DNA from: JAYELX01 sp964544065
GTDB lineage: Bacteria; Chloroflexota; Anaerolineae; Anaerolineales; UBA11858
Assembly: GCA_964544065.1 (NCBI GenBank)
Contig: CAZJBA010000147.1
Coordinates: forward strand, 1-7,417
Length of the DNA: 7,417 nucleotides
Direction of reading: 5' to 3'
Part shown: positions 1 through 4,993 of the stretch, piece by piece
Layout of the letters: the number at the start of each line of letters is the position of its first letter
Position numbering within the stretch: the first letter of the stretch is position 1
Notes under the pieces: generated by a model
What the model was told of the DNA's origin: nothing
The model's database searches: none
Seen by the model: only the letters and a program-made list of their open reading frames with translations
Translations under genes and position numbers: made by a program

Positions 1-1023
1 CTACAAAATCAACATCGCATCGCCGAAGGAATAAAAGCGATAGCCCTCCTGCTTGGCCGTCTCATAGGCCAAGAGAATCTGCTCACGATTGGCAAAGGCG
101 CTCACCAGCATGATCAGAGTCGATTTGGGCAAATGGAAATTGGTGATCATGGCGTCGACGAGCTGAAACTCGTAACCCGGCAGGATATAGAGATCGGTGG
201 GACCTTCGAAGGGAGCGACATCTCGTCCCGGAAGGGCGGCTTGCGCTGCCGTTTCCAGGGAGCGGACGCTGGTCGTGCCCACAGCGACCACGCGCCCTCC
301 AGCCTGGCGCGCCTGATGAATCGCATGTACCGTTTCTGAGGGAACGCGGCACCACTCCGTATGAATGTCATGTTCCTGCGGGTCTTGCTCGTGCACGGGG
401 GCAAACGTATCCAGGCCGACGTGTAGCGTCACTTCGGCAAACTTGATCCCCTGCTCTTTCAACTCGGCGATCAGCTCCGGGGTGAAGTGCAGCCCGGCTG
501 TCGGCGCGGCGGCCGAACCCGGCTCCTCGGCATAGACAGTTTGGTAGCGCTCCGGCTCTTCAAGTTTCTCGTGAATATAGGGGGGAAGGGGCATCTGCCC
601 CTTTGTTTCCAGATAGCCATCCAGCGGCTCGGAAAAACGCACCCGGCGGCGGGGACCGCCCAGGTCGGCCAGGATTTCGGCCTCAGGGCCCTCCTCGAGT
701 TGAATCCGCTTGCCCGGGGTGACGCGTTTGCCGCCAACGAGCGCTTCCCATTGTTGGGGCTGCTCGCGGTGGAGCAAGAGCAGCTCGACGCGCCCTCCGG
801 TGGGGATTTTGCGCCCATAGACACGGGCGGGGATGACGCGCGTCCGGTTGAGGACGAGCAGATCGCCGGGGGACAAGAAAGCGCCCAAATCGCGGAAACG
901 GGCATGGGTGAGAGCATGATCATCCCGTCGCAGGACGAGCAAACGTGAGGCGTCACGCGGCTCCACCGGCGTTTGGGCGATATGCTCCTCAGGGAGATGG
1001 TAGTCGAAGTCGCTTGTTTTCAA
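1..1023 (-). CDS. queA: S-adenosylmethionine:tRNA ribosyltransferase-isomerase (QueA)
   Basis: QueA transfers and isomerises the ribosyl group of S-adenosylmethionine onto 7-aminomethyl-7-deazaguanine in the tRNA wobble position, giving epoxyqueuosine, a late cytoplasmic step of queuosine synthesis. Family blocks are present along the whole 340-residue product: DFDYHLPEEHIAQ near residue 5, SRLLVL at 26, GDLLVLNRTRVIPAR at 53, MPLPPYI at 144, RYQTVYA at 159, AAPTAGLHFT at 172, VTLHVGLDTFAPV at 198, GTTSVRSLE at 249, TNFHLPKSTLIMLVSAF at 294 and the terminal YRFYSFGDAMLI. The length matches the family (about 340-355). I chose the TTG at 1023 because family homology begins directly after it and because it overlaps the upstream DUF2905 stop codon as TTGA, which suggests translational coupling. 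No Shine-Dalgarno is visible. A start at 1107 would add 28 non-homologous residues inside DUF2905. The TAG stop occupies bases 1-3, so the gene is complete. Last visible gene of the ruvB operon. Confidence 0.96.
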   Translation of the reverse strand: MKTSDFDYHLPEEHIAQTPVEPRDASRLLVLRRDDHALTHARFRDLGAFLSPGDLLVLNRTRVIPARVYGRKIPTGGRVELLLLHREQPQQWEALVGGKRVTPGKRIQLEEGPEAEILADLGGPRRRVRFSEPLDGYLETKGQMPLPPYIHEKLEEPERYQTVYAEEPGSAAAPTAGLHFTPELIAELKEQGIKFAEVTLHVGLDTFAPVHEQDPQEHDIHTEWCRVPSETVHAIHQARQAGGRVVAVGTTSVRSLETAAQAALPGRDVAPFEGPTDLYILPGYEFQLVDAMITNFHLPKSTLIMLVSAFANREQILLAYETAKQEGYRFYSFGDAMLIL

Positions 1024-1253
1024 CGGTTGAGAAGGCGGATGAGAAGATTGAATCCTAACGTCAGGAGAATCGAAAGCAAGATAGATGTCCCCAAAGCAAA
1101 CACACAACTAAAATTTTCGCCTTCGACCCGAATATCGCCGGGCAACTTGCCCAGAGAAAGGCCAAAGCGATTCAAGAGCAGCAAGAGACCGCCCAACGCG
1201 GCCAAGACCAATCCGATAATGATGAGGATGCGGGCAAGCGGTTCTGTGGACAT
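1020..1253 (-). CDS. DUF2905 family small membrane protein
   Basis: This 77-residue protein has two hydrophobic segments (about residues 7-28 and 50-74) joined by a short polar loop that carries LGKLPGDIRVEGENF, the pattern typical of the DUF2905 family. The product is probably a two-pass inner-membrane protein with no known biochemical function. The start ATG at 1253 lies one base after the ruvB stop codon, and its TGA stop overlaps the TTG start of queA, so it sits inside a tight three-gene operon and is probably translated by coupling. No Shine-Dalgarno is seen upstream. DUF2905 genes are, from general knowledge, often found beside ruvB and queA in several phyla, but no role in branch migration or queuosine synthesis follows from that. 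Family assignment is fairly sure; function is unknown. Confidence 0.88.
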   Translation of the reverse strand: MSTEPLARILIIIGLVLAALGGLLLLLNRFGLSLGKLPGDIRVEGENFSCVFALGTSILLSILLTLGFNLLIRLLNR

Positions 1254-1254
1254 G

Positions 1255-2286
1255 CTAGAGCAGTTTTGGTTGCTTGTCTTGAGGTCGTTCGAAACCGAGA
1301 TGATCGTAGGCCAGCGAGGTGGCGACGCGGCCCTGGGAGGTGCGCTCCAGGAAGCCTAACTGGAGCAAATAGGGTTCGACCACGTCCATGATCGTGTCGG
1401 GGGCCTCGCTGATCGAGGCGGCGATGGTAGAAAGCCCAACCGGGCCGCCGCCGTATTTTTCGATGATCGCTCGGAGAACGCGGCGGTCCATCTCGTCGAG
1501 GCCGCGAGCATCAATGTTGAGCAAATCGAGAGCCTGGAGGGCGACGTCTTCGGTGATGACACCCTCGGCGCGCACCTGGGCGTAATCACGCACCCGACGC
1601 AACAGCCGCAAGGCCACTCTGGGGGTGCCGCGCGCCCTCTTCCCAATGGCGATGATGCCATCGTCATCGGTGGGCACGTCCAATTTCTGCGCCGCCCGGC
1701 GGATGATCGCTTCCATGGCCTCGAGTTGGTAGTACTGGAGCCGGTAGGTGGCGCCAAAGCGGGCCCGCAGGGGCGCGGTGACCAGGGCTAAACGCGTCGT
1801 GGCGCCGACAACGGTGAAACGGGGCAGCTTCAGGCGGACGGAACGCGCCGAGGGCCCTTTGCCGATGACGATATCGAGGGCATAATCCTCCATGGCCGGG
1901 TAGAGCACCTCCTCGACGACGCGGCCGAGGCGGTGAATCTCGTCGATGAAGAGAATGTCGCCAGCGCGCAAGTTGGTCAGAATCGCGGCCAGGTCGCCAG
2001 CCCGCTCGATGGCCGGGCCGGCGGTGATCTTGATATTGACGCCCATCTCGTTGGCGAGAATGTGAGCCAAGGTGGTCTTGCCCAGGCCGGGAGGGCCGTA
2101 AAAGATGACATGATCGAGGGCTTCTTCGCGCTGCTTGGCCGCTTCGATCAGAATTTTGACGTTTTCTTTGATCTGGGTCTGCCCGACCATGTCGGCCAAA
2201 CGGGTCGGCCGCAGGGCGTGATCAAGTCGATCGCCGGGCTTGGTCTCAGGATCGATGACTCGGTCATTTTCATTCATGGAGACCAT
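1255..2286 (-). CDS. ruvB: Holliday junction branch migration helicase RuvB
   Basis: RuvB is the hexameric AAA+ motor that, with RuvA, drives branch migration of Holliday junctions in recombinational repair. The 343-residue product shows Walker A GPPGLGKT (64-71), Walker B ILFIDE (111-116), sensor 1 GATTR (161-165), an arginine finger in APLRARFG (R174), sensor 2 GTPR (220-223), and the C-terminal winged-helix domain from about 262 ending in VEPYLLQLGFLERTSQGR (303-320). The length is normal for the family. Two starts are possible: ATG at 2286 and ATG at 2277 (three residues shorter, beginning MNEND). Neither has a Shine-Dalgarno. A TATAAT box overlaps the 2286 start, so if it is the promoter the 2277 start would be used from an almost leaderless transcript. 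First gene of the operon with DUF2905 and queA; ruvA and ruvC are not in the window. Confidence 0.97.
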   Translation of the reverse strand: MVSMNENDRVIDPETKPGDRLDHALRPTRLADMVGQTQIKENVKILIEAAKQREEALDHVIFYGPPGLGKTTLAHILANEMGVNIKITAGPAIERAGDLAAILTNLRAGDILFIDEIHRLGRVVEEVLYPAMEDYALDIVIGKGPSARSVRLKLPRFTVVGATTRLALVTAPLRARFGATYRLQYYQLEAMEAIIRRAAQKLDVPTDDDGIIAIGKRARGTPRVALRLLRRVRDYAQVRAEGVITEDVALQALDLLNIDARGLDEMDRRVLRAIIEKYGGGPVGLSTIAASISEAPDTIMDVVEPYLLQLGFLERTSQGRVATSLAYDHLGFERPQDKQPKLL

Positions 2287-2290
2287 TATA
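2285..2290 (-). promoter_or_regulatory. Candidate -10 box for the ruvB operon
   Basis: Read on the minus strand, these bases are a perfect TATAAT. The last two bases are the first two of the upstream candidate ATG of ruvB. Transcription would start about 7 bases downstream, near 2277-2278, directly at the second candidate ATG. No TTGACA-like -35 box is visible at normal spacing, so the call rests on the -10 match and its location in a divergent gap. Confidence 0.35.
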
Positions 2291-2312
2291 CAACAAAGTC
2301 GGGGTTTTATTT

Positions 2313-2318
2313 TATAAT
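2313..2318 (+). promoter_or_regulatory. Candidate -10 box for upp
   Basis: A perfect TATAAT on the plus strand lies 78 bases before the upp start and would give a leader of about 70 bases containing ATCAG-type repeats. There is no good -35 match near 2290-2295. It lies back to back with the opposite TATAAT of ruvB, 22 bases away, so the two promoters would share the same short AT-rich stretch. Confidence 0.35.
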
Positions 2319-2325
2319 TGATGGG

Positions 2326-2377
2326 AATCAGTATCAGGGTATCAGGAAACTGGGATCAAGTAATCAGGAAATTAGGA
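2326..2377 (+). repeat. Irregular ATCAG-type short repeats in the upp leader
   Basis: The leader between the predicted upp promoter and its ribosome binding site contains ATCAG, TATCAGG, TATCAGG, GGATCAAG and AATCAGG at irregular 8- to 14-base spacing. The string GTATCAGGG at 2331-2339 recurs exactly at 4191-4199, at the edge of the heptamer array downstream of tpiA. This suggests the two gaps carry copies of the same degenerate repeat family. No function can be read from it. Confidence 0.5.
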
Positions 2378-2385
2378 AGAGAGTT

Positions 2386-2390
2386 GAGGT
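2386..2390 (+). promoter_or_regulatory. upp ribosome binding site
   Basis: GAGGT lies five bases before the ATG at 2396. It decides this start over the in-frame ATG at 2318, which would translate the repeat-containing leader and add 26 residues foreign to the family. Confidence 0.65.
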
Positions 2391-2395
2391 TGAGT

Positions 2396-3022
2396 ATGTC
2401 CAATGTATATGAATCGAAACACCCCCTTGTAGCCCACAAACTGACCCACCTGCGCAACCGGGAGACCAAGTCGAAGAAGTTTCGCGAGCTGATCCGCGAG
2501 ATTTCAGCGCTGCTGACCTATGAGGCAACGGCGGATTTGCGCACCGCGCCGCGGCAGGTCGAGACTCCCCTGACCAAAACGACGGGGGAAGATTTGCAGC
2601 AACCGATCGGGCTGGTACCAATTTTGCGAGCGGGAATCGGCATGGTCGAGGGTGTCTGGGGGCTGATGCCCAGCGCCGAGGTGTGGCACATCGGCCTGTA
2701 CCGGGATGAGCGCACCCTCCAGCCGGTGGAGTATTACAACAAACTGCCCATCGAGCCGACCGTTTCCCTGTGCCTGATTCTGGACCCGATGCTGGCGACG
2801 GGCGGCTCGGCGACGGCAACGGTGGATATTCTCAAGGAGTGGGGCGTCAGCAAGATCAAGTTCGTCGGCATTCTAGCCGCCCCGGAGGGAGTCGCCGCCA
2901 TGCAAGCAGCACATCCCAATGTGGATATTCATCTGGCTAAAATCGACAGCCACCTCAACGAGCACGGCTATATTGTGCCCGGCCTGGGCGACGCGGGAGA
3001 CCGCCAATTCGGGACCGGCTAA
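2396..3022 (+). CDS. upp: Uracil phosphoribosyltransferase (Upp)
   Basis: Upp converts uracil and PRPP to UMP and pyrophosphate, the main cytoplasmic pyrimidine-salvage reaction. The 208-residue product begins MSNVYESKHPLVAHKLTHLR, as the family usually does, and matches the family length of 208-210. The phosphate- and PRPP-binding loop LDPMLATGGSA is at 129-139, PILRAG at 75-80, and the uracil-binding C-terminal block AAPEGVAAM at 161 with NEHGYIVPGLGDAGDRQFGT at 188-207. The start is set by GAGGT five bases upstream and by homology. It is a single-gene unit, divergent from ruvB and convergent with the membrane metalloprotease gene; no uracil permease or pyr gene is next to it in the window. 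Confidence 0.97.
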   Translation: MSNVYESKHPLVAHKLTHLRNRETKSKKFRELIREISALLTYEATADLRTAPRQVETPLTKTTGEDLQQPIGLVPILRAGIGMVEGVWGLMPSAEVWHIGLYRDERTLQPVEYYNKLPIEPTVSLCLILDPMLATGGSATATVDILKEWGVSKIKFVGILAAPEGVAAMQAAHPNVDIHLAKIDSHLNEHGYIVPGLGDAGDRQFGTG

Positions 3023-3060
3023 GTCGCCGCGGCTTGCATGATGAGCCCACTGAAATTTAA

Positions 3061-3084
3061 CGCGGAGACGCGGAGAGCGCAGAG
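3061..3084. repeat. Short direct repeat of about 9 bases (CGCGGAGA type)
   Basis: CGCGGAGA, CGCGGAGAG and CGCAGAG follow each other directly. A reverse-complement relative (CTCTGCGGCTCTGC) is at 3281-3294, so the block may be the end of a larger inverted-repeat element. Repeats of this general style are common in gaps of several bacterial phyla; the copy number in this genome cannot be seen here. Confidence 0.6.
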
Positions 3085-3235
3085 AAAATTTTGGTGTTGG
3101 TTAGATAGTAAGTGACGCTTAAAAAGCAGGTAGACTAAAATGCTCTAGGCGCCGTCCTCGGCGGCGGGGACGCCGCCTAGAGCATTTTGGAAGGCAACCC
3201 TCACTTACTTTTGTGACCACCATCAAAATTTTTAG
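3085..3235. repeat. Extended imperfect inverted repeat, candidate non-autonomous element
   Basis: Outer arms: AAAATTTTGGTGTTGGTT at about 3085-3102 faces ACCACCATCAAAATTTTT at 3217-3234. Then AGTAAGTGA (3107-3115) faces its exact reverse complement TCACTTACT (3201-3209). Inside is the nearly perfect hairpin at 3137-3188. No open frame is present, so if mobile it would need a transposase from elsewhere. Target duplications are not evident. It could equally be a dispersed palindromic repeat with no mobility. Confidence 0.45.
3137..3188. terminator. Strong hairpin, likely bidirectional terminator
   Basis: Two 21-base arms (3137-3157 and 3168-3188) pair at 20 of 21 positions, with a single C-C mismatch and a 10-base GC-rich loop. 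The arms begin AAAATGCTCTAGGCG and end CGCCTAGAGCATTTT, so each strand shows a GC-rich stem ending in four T, the form of a bidirectional intrinsic terminator. It lies 114 bases after upp and 234 bases after the metalloprotease stop, rather far for a dedicated terminator. It may instead be the core of the surrounding repeat element. Confidence 0.55.
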
Positions 3236-3337
3236 GTGGAGTAAAAAAATTTTAAGTTTTTCTCGGACTACTTTTAGACACTCTGCGGCTCTGCTTTGAG
3301 TTTGACCATTTTTTCAATAGCTCCTACTACAAATACA

Positions 3338-3404
3338 AGCCACAGATGAATTGGATGAATAGGATTCTAAAAAGAATCTGAGTTCATCTCATTTATCTGT
3401 GGCT
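3338..3404. repeat. 67-base imperfect palindrome (AGCCACAGAT arms)
   Basis: AGCCACAGAT at 3338-3347 is exactly complementary to ATCTGTGGCT at 3395-3404. The arms continue with scattered mismatches to GGATTC, TAAAAA loop, GAATCT at the centre (about 3362-3378). On the plus strand it is followed by AATTTTGTTT. It begins 18 bases after the metalloprotease stop codon on the minus strand and could act as that gene's terminator or mRNA-stabilising hairpin. Confidence 0.6.
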
Positions 3405-3422
3405 AATTTTGTTTCAACGTTA

Positions 3423-4181
3423 CTACATAACCTCGAGGCCGAGGGCCTGGCTGAGGATACGCTGTAAAAAGAGGGCGGGCAAGAGCACGACCAGATGCAC
3501 CACGGCGCTGATCGCCAGGACAATCGATAAAGCCCGCAAAGCATCGTTGAAAGCAGGCGCGAGGTTGGCCACCATCCATGGGCCGGCGCCAACCAGGGCA
3601 GCCACGCCAAGTAACAATAAAACGACCAACAATACCGGCAACCAGGTGCGCCGGTCAGCATGGGAGGGGAGCATGGTGCTGCTGACGGCGACGATAAGAT
3701 AGAACCACAACCAAAAATCAGGGCGGTTGTATGCCACGGTAAAAGCTGCCAAGGTCGCTTCCAGATTCCCGCTTGACAATGTTTCCCACAAAGAGAGCAA
3801 CTTCAAACGCGTAATCCCGGCAAAGGCGACAAAACCACCCCCCGCCAACAAGGGAGCAGCCCCGATCAAGGCATCTCGCAAGATGTCCGTCGGGGCTGTT
3901 TCTACGAATCCCATCAGCAACCGGCCATCATTGCGCCGGCGCGGTATCAAGGAAAACCGACCCGTAGGCACCCACAACAGCTTGGCCATCAAAAAATGGC
4001 TGACTTCGTGGAGCACCACGCCCGGGAAAAAGAGCAACGAAAAGATGGCCAAGGCAATTTTTGCCCGGCGAGTGATCAACAGGAACACTGCCTGCAAAGC
4101 TCGATGCAGGGCGCGTTGTAGAAAGATGAAGGGAATCAGCGTCAGTAAAACCCAACGCAAGCCGTCAAGTTGTAACAACAT
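3423..4181 (-). CDS. Putative multi-pass membrane zinc metalloprotease (M50-like)
   Basis: The 252-residue product is very hydrophobic, with about five or six predicted membrane segments (roughly 8-22, 41-57, 103-122, 155-170, 180-200 and 215-240). The only catalytic-looking motif is HEVSH at 58-62 within PGVVLHEVSHFLMAKLL, an HExxH zinc motif at a membrane segment, as in site-2-protease (M50) and M50B-like families. The usual later NxxPxxxLDG motif is not seen; an Asp in LPSHADRR (D176) next to a membrane segment could be the third zinc ligand, but that is a guess. The start ATG at 4181 has no Shine-Dalgarno; the 40-base gap after tpiA is mostly a heptamer repeat. Being downstream of kinase and tpiA on the same strand, it may be the last operon gene. 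The substrate is unknown and inactive or other HExxH membrane proteins are possible. Confidence 0.75.
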   Translation of the reverse strand: MLLQLDGLRWVLLTLIPFIFLQRALHRALQAVFLLITRRAKIALAIFSLLFFPGVVLHEVSHFLMAKLLWVPTGRFSLIPRRRNDGRLLMGFVETAPTDILRDALIGAAPLLAGGGFVAFAGITRLKLLSLWETLSSGNLEATLAAFTVAYNRPDFWLWFYLIVAVSSTMLPSHADRRTWLPVLLVVLLLLGVAALVGAGPWMVANLAPAFNDALRALSIVLAISAVVHLVVLLPALFLQRILSQALGLEVM

Positions 4182-4192
4182 GAGAGTCGGGT

Positions 4193-4227
4193 ATCAGGGA
4201 TCAGGGATCAGGGGTCAGGGGTCAGGA
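4193..4227. repeat. Five-unit heptamer array overlapping the tpiA stop
   Basis: Units of exactly 7 bases follow each other: ATCAGGG three times (4193-4213), GTCAGGG (4214-4220) and GTCAGGA (4221-4227). On the coding (minus) strand every unit contains TGA, and because 7 is not a multiple of 3 the array stops all three frames. The tpiA stop codon (4222-4224) is in the last unit. It fills nearly the whole gap before the metalloprotease start. Confidence 0.85.
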
Positions 4228-4983
4228 TTCGGCGGCGATGCGGGCGATTTCGGCGAAGGAATCGGCCTTGAGGCTGGCGCCACCAACGAGCGCGCCGTCG
4301 ATGTCTGACTGGGCGAAGAACCCGGCGGCGTTATGCGGTTTGACCGAGCCGCCATACTGGATCTGAATCTCCTTGGCGACATCTTCGCCAAACAGGTCGG
4401 CCAGCGACTTGCGGACGACATCGCGGTGGATTCTGTTGGCATCTTCGGGGGTCGCCGCCCGGCCGGTGCCGATCGCCCAGATCGGCTCGTAGGCGACGAC
4501 CAGCTTGGCGCCATCTTGAGGCGACAAATCGGCAAAGCCTTCCCGCACCTGGCGGGAGACCACCCCGGCGGTCTCTCCGGCCTCGTTTTGCTCCAGGGTC
4601 TCGCCAATGCACACAATCGGGGTCAACCCCTGGGCCAGAGCGGCTTTGACTTTGCGATTGACGGTTTCATCGGTCTCGCCAAAGTATTGGCGCCGCTCGG
4701 AGTGTCCGATGATCACATATTGGCACACCTCCGCAACCATGGCGGGGGAAAGCTCACCCGTAAAAGCGCCGCTCTCTTCCCAGTGCATGTTTTGGGCCCC
4801 AAGCCCAATCCCGGTTCCGGCCAGCATCTCCGCCAACGGCGCAAGAGCCGTCGCCGGAGGGCAGATGGCGCGATCAATGGAATCAACACCTTGCAAAGCG
4901 GGGATCAACTTACCCACCAGGTCTTGTGCTTCCACAATGGTCTTATTCATTTTCCAGTTACCAGCGACAAATTTTTTAGGCAT
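4222..4983 (-). CDS. tpiA: Triosephosphate isomerase (TpiA)
   Basis: TpiA interconverts dihydroxyacetone phosphate and glyceraldehyde 3-phosphate in glycolysis and gluconeogenesis, as a cytoplasmic dimer. The 253-residue product shows the substrate-binding N9 and K11 in AGNWKMNK, the catalytic His94 in IIGHSERRQYFGE, catalytic Glu166 in AYEPIWAIGTG with mobile loop 6 at 167-174, and phosphate-binding YGGSVKP (210-216) and GGAS (234-237). The length is normal. The start ATG at 4983 is fixed by homology and by AGGAG five bases upstream; a longer frame from 5076 would run into the kinase gene. The gene begins eight bases after the kinase stop, so it is probably cotranscribed with it. The stop TGA lies inside a heptamer repeat array, so the last residues (AAES) may have been shaped by repeat insertion. 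Confidence 0.97.
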   Translation of the reverse strand: MPKKFVAGNWKMNKTIVEAQDLVGKLIPALQGVDSIDRAICPPATALAPLAEMLAGTGIGLGAQNMHWEESGAFTGELSPAMVAEVCQYVIIGHSERRQYFGETDETVNRKVKAALAQGLTPIVCIGETLEQNEAGETAGVVSRQVREGFADLSPQDGAKLVVAYEPIWAIGTGRAATPEDANRIHRDVVRKSLADLFGEDVAKEIQIQYGGSVKPHNAAGFFAQSDIDGALVGGASLKADSFAEIARIAAES

Positions 4984-4988
4984 CGTTT

Positions 4989-4993
4989 CTCCT
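4989..4993 (-). promoter_or_regulatory. tpiA ribosome binding site overlapping the kinase stop
   Basis: The minus-strand sequence CAATAGGAGAAACGATG contains the kinase stop TAG, AGGAG sharing two bases with it, and the tpiA ATG five bases later. Ribosomes finishing the kinase would be next to the tpiA start, favouring translational coupling. Confidence 0.75.

Larger units (their letters stand above)
3023..3422. other. Gene-free, palindrome-rich gap between convergent genes
   Basis: These 400 bases lie between the 3' ends of upp (plus) and the metalloprotease gene (minus). I find no credible coding region. The content is, in order, a short 9-mer repeat (3061-3084), imperfect inverted arms around a strong hairpin (arms about 3085-3115 and 3201-3235, core 3137-3188), an AT-rich stretch, a CTCTGCGGCTCTGC block that is an approximate reverse complement of the first repeat (3281-3294), and a separate 67-base palindrome (3338-3404). 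The layout suggests transcription termination in both directions and one or two inserted non-coding repeat elements. Confidence 0.8.

Noticed and set aside
1024..1107. Longer queA start giving 28 extra residues
   Set aside because: The extra residues (MCVCFGDIYL...) have no QueA homology, overlap DUF2905 by 88 bases, and the TTG at 1023 sits exactly where the family N terminus begins.
2318..2395. N-terminal extension of upp from the ATG at 2318
   Set aside because: It would translate the repeat-containing leader; the TATAAT at 2313-2318 would leave no leader, and the ATG at 2396 has GAGGT at good spacing and the family N terminus.
2287..2395. Riboswitch or pyrimidine attenuator in the upp leader
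   Set aside because: No stable hairpin with a terminator-like T run or known aptamer core can be seen; only short direct repeats are present.
3389..3702. Small alternative-frame open frames over the metalloprotease 3' end
   Set aside because: Composition and overlap show them to be shadows of the real minus-strand gene; neither has recognisable motifs.
4193..4227. CRISPR-like repeat array
   Set aside because: Units are only 7 bases and contiguous, with no spacers; no cas gene is in the window.
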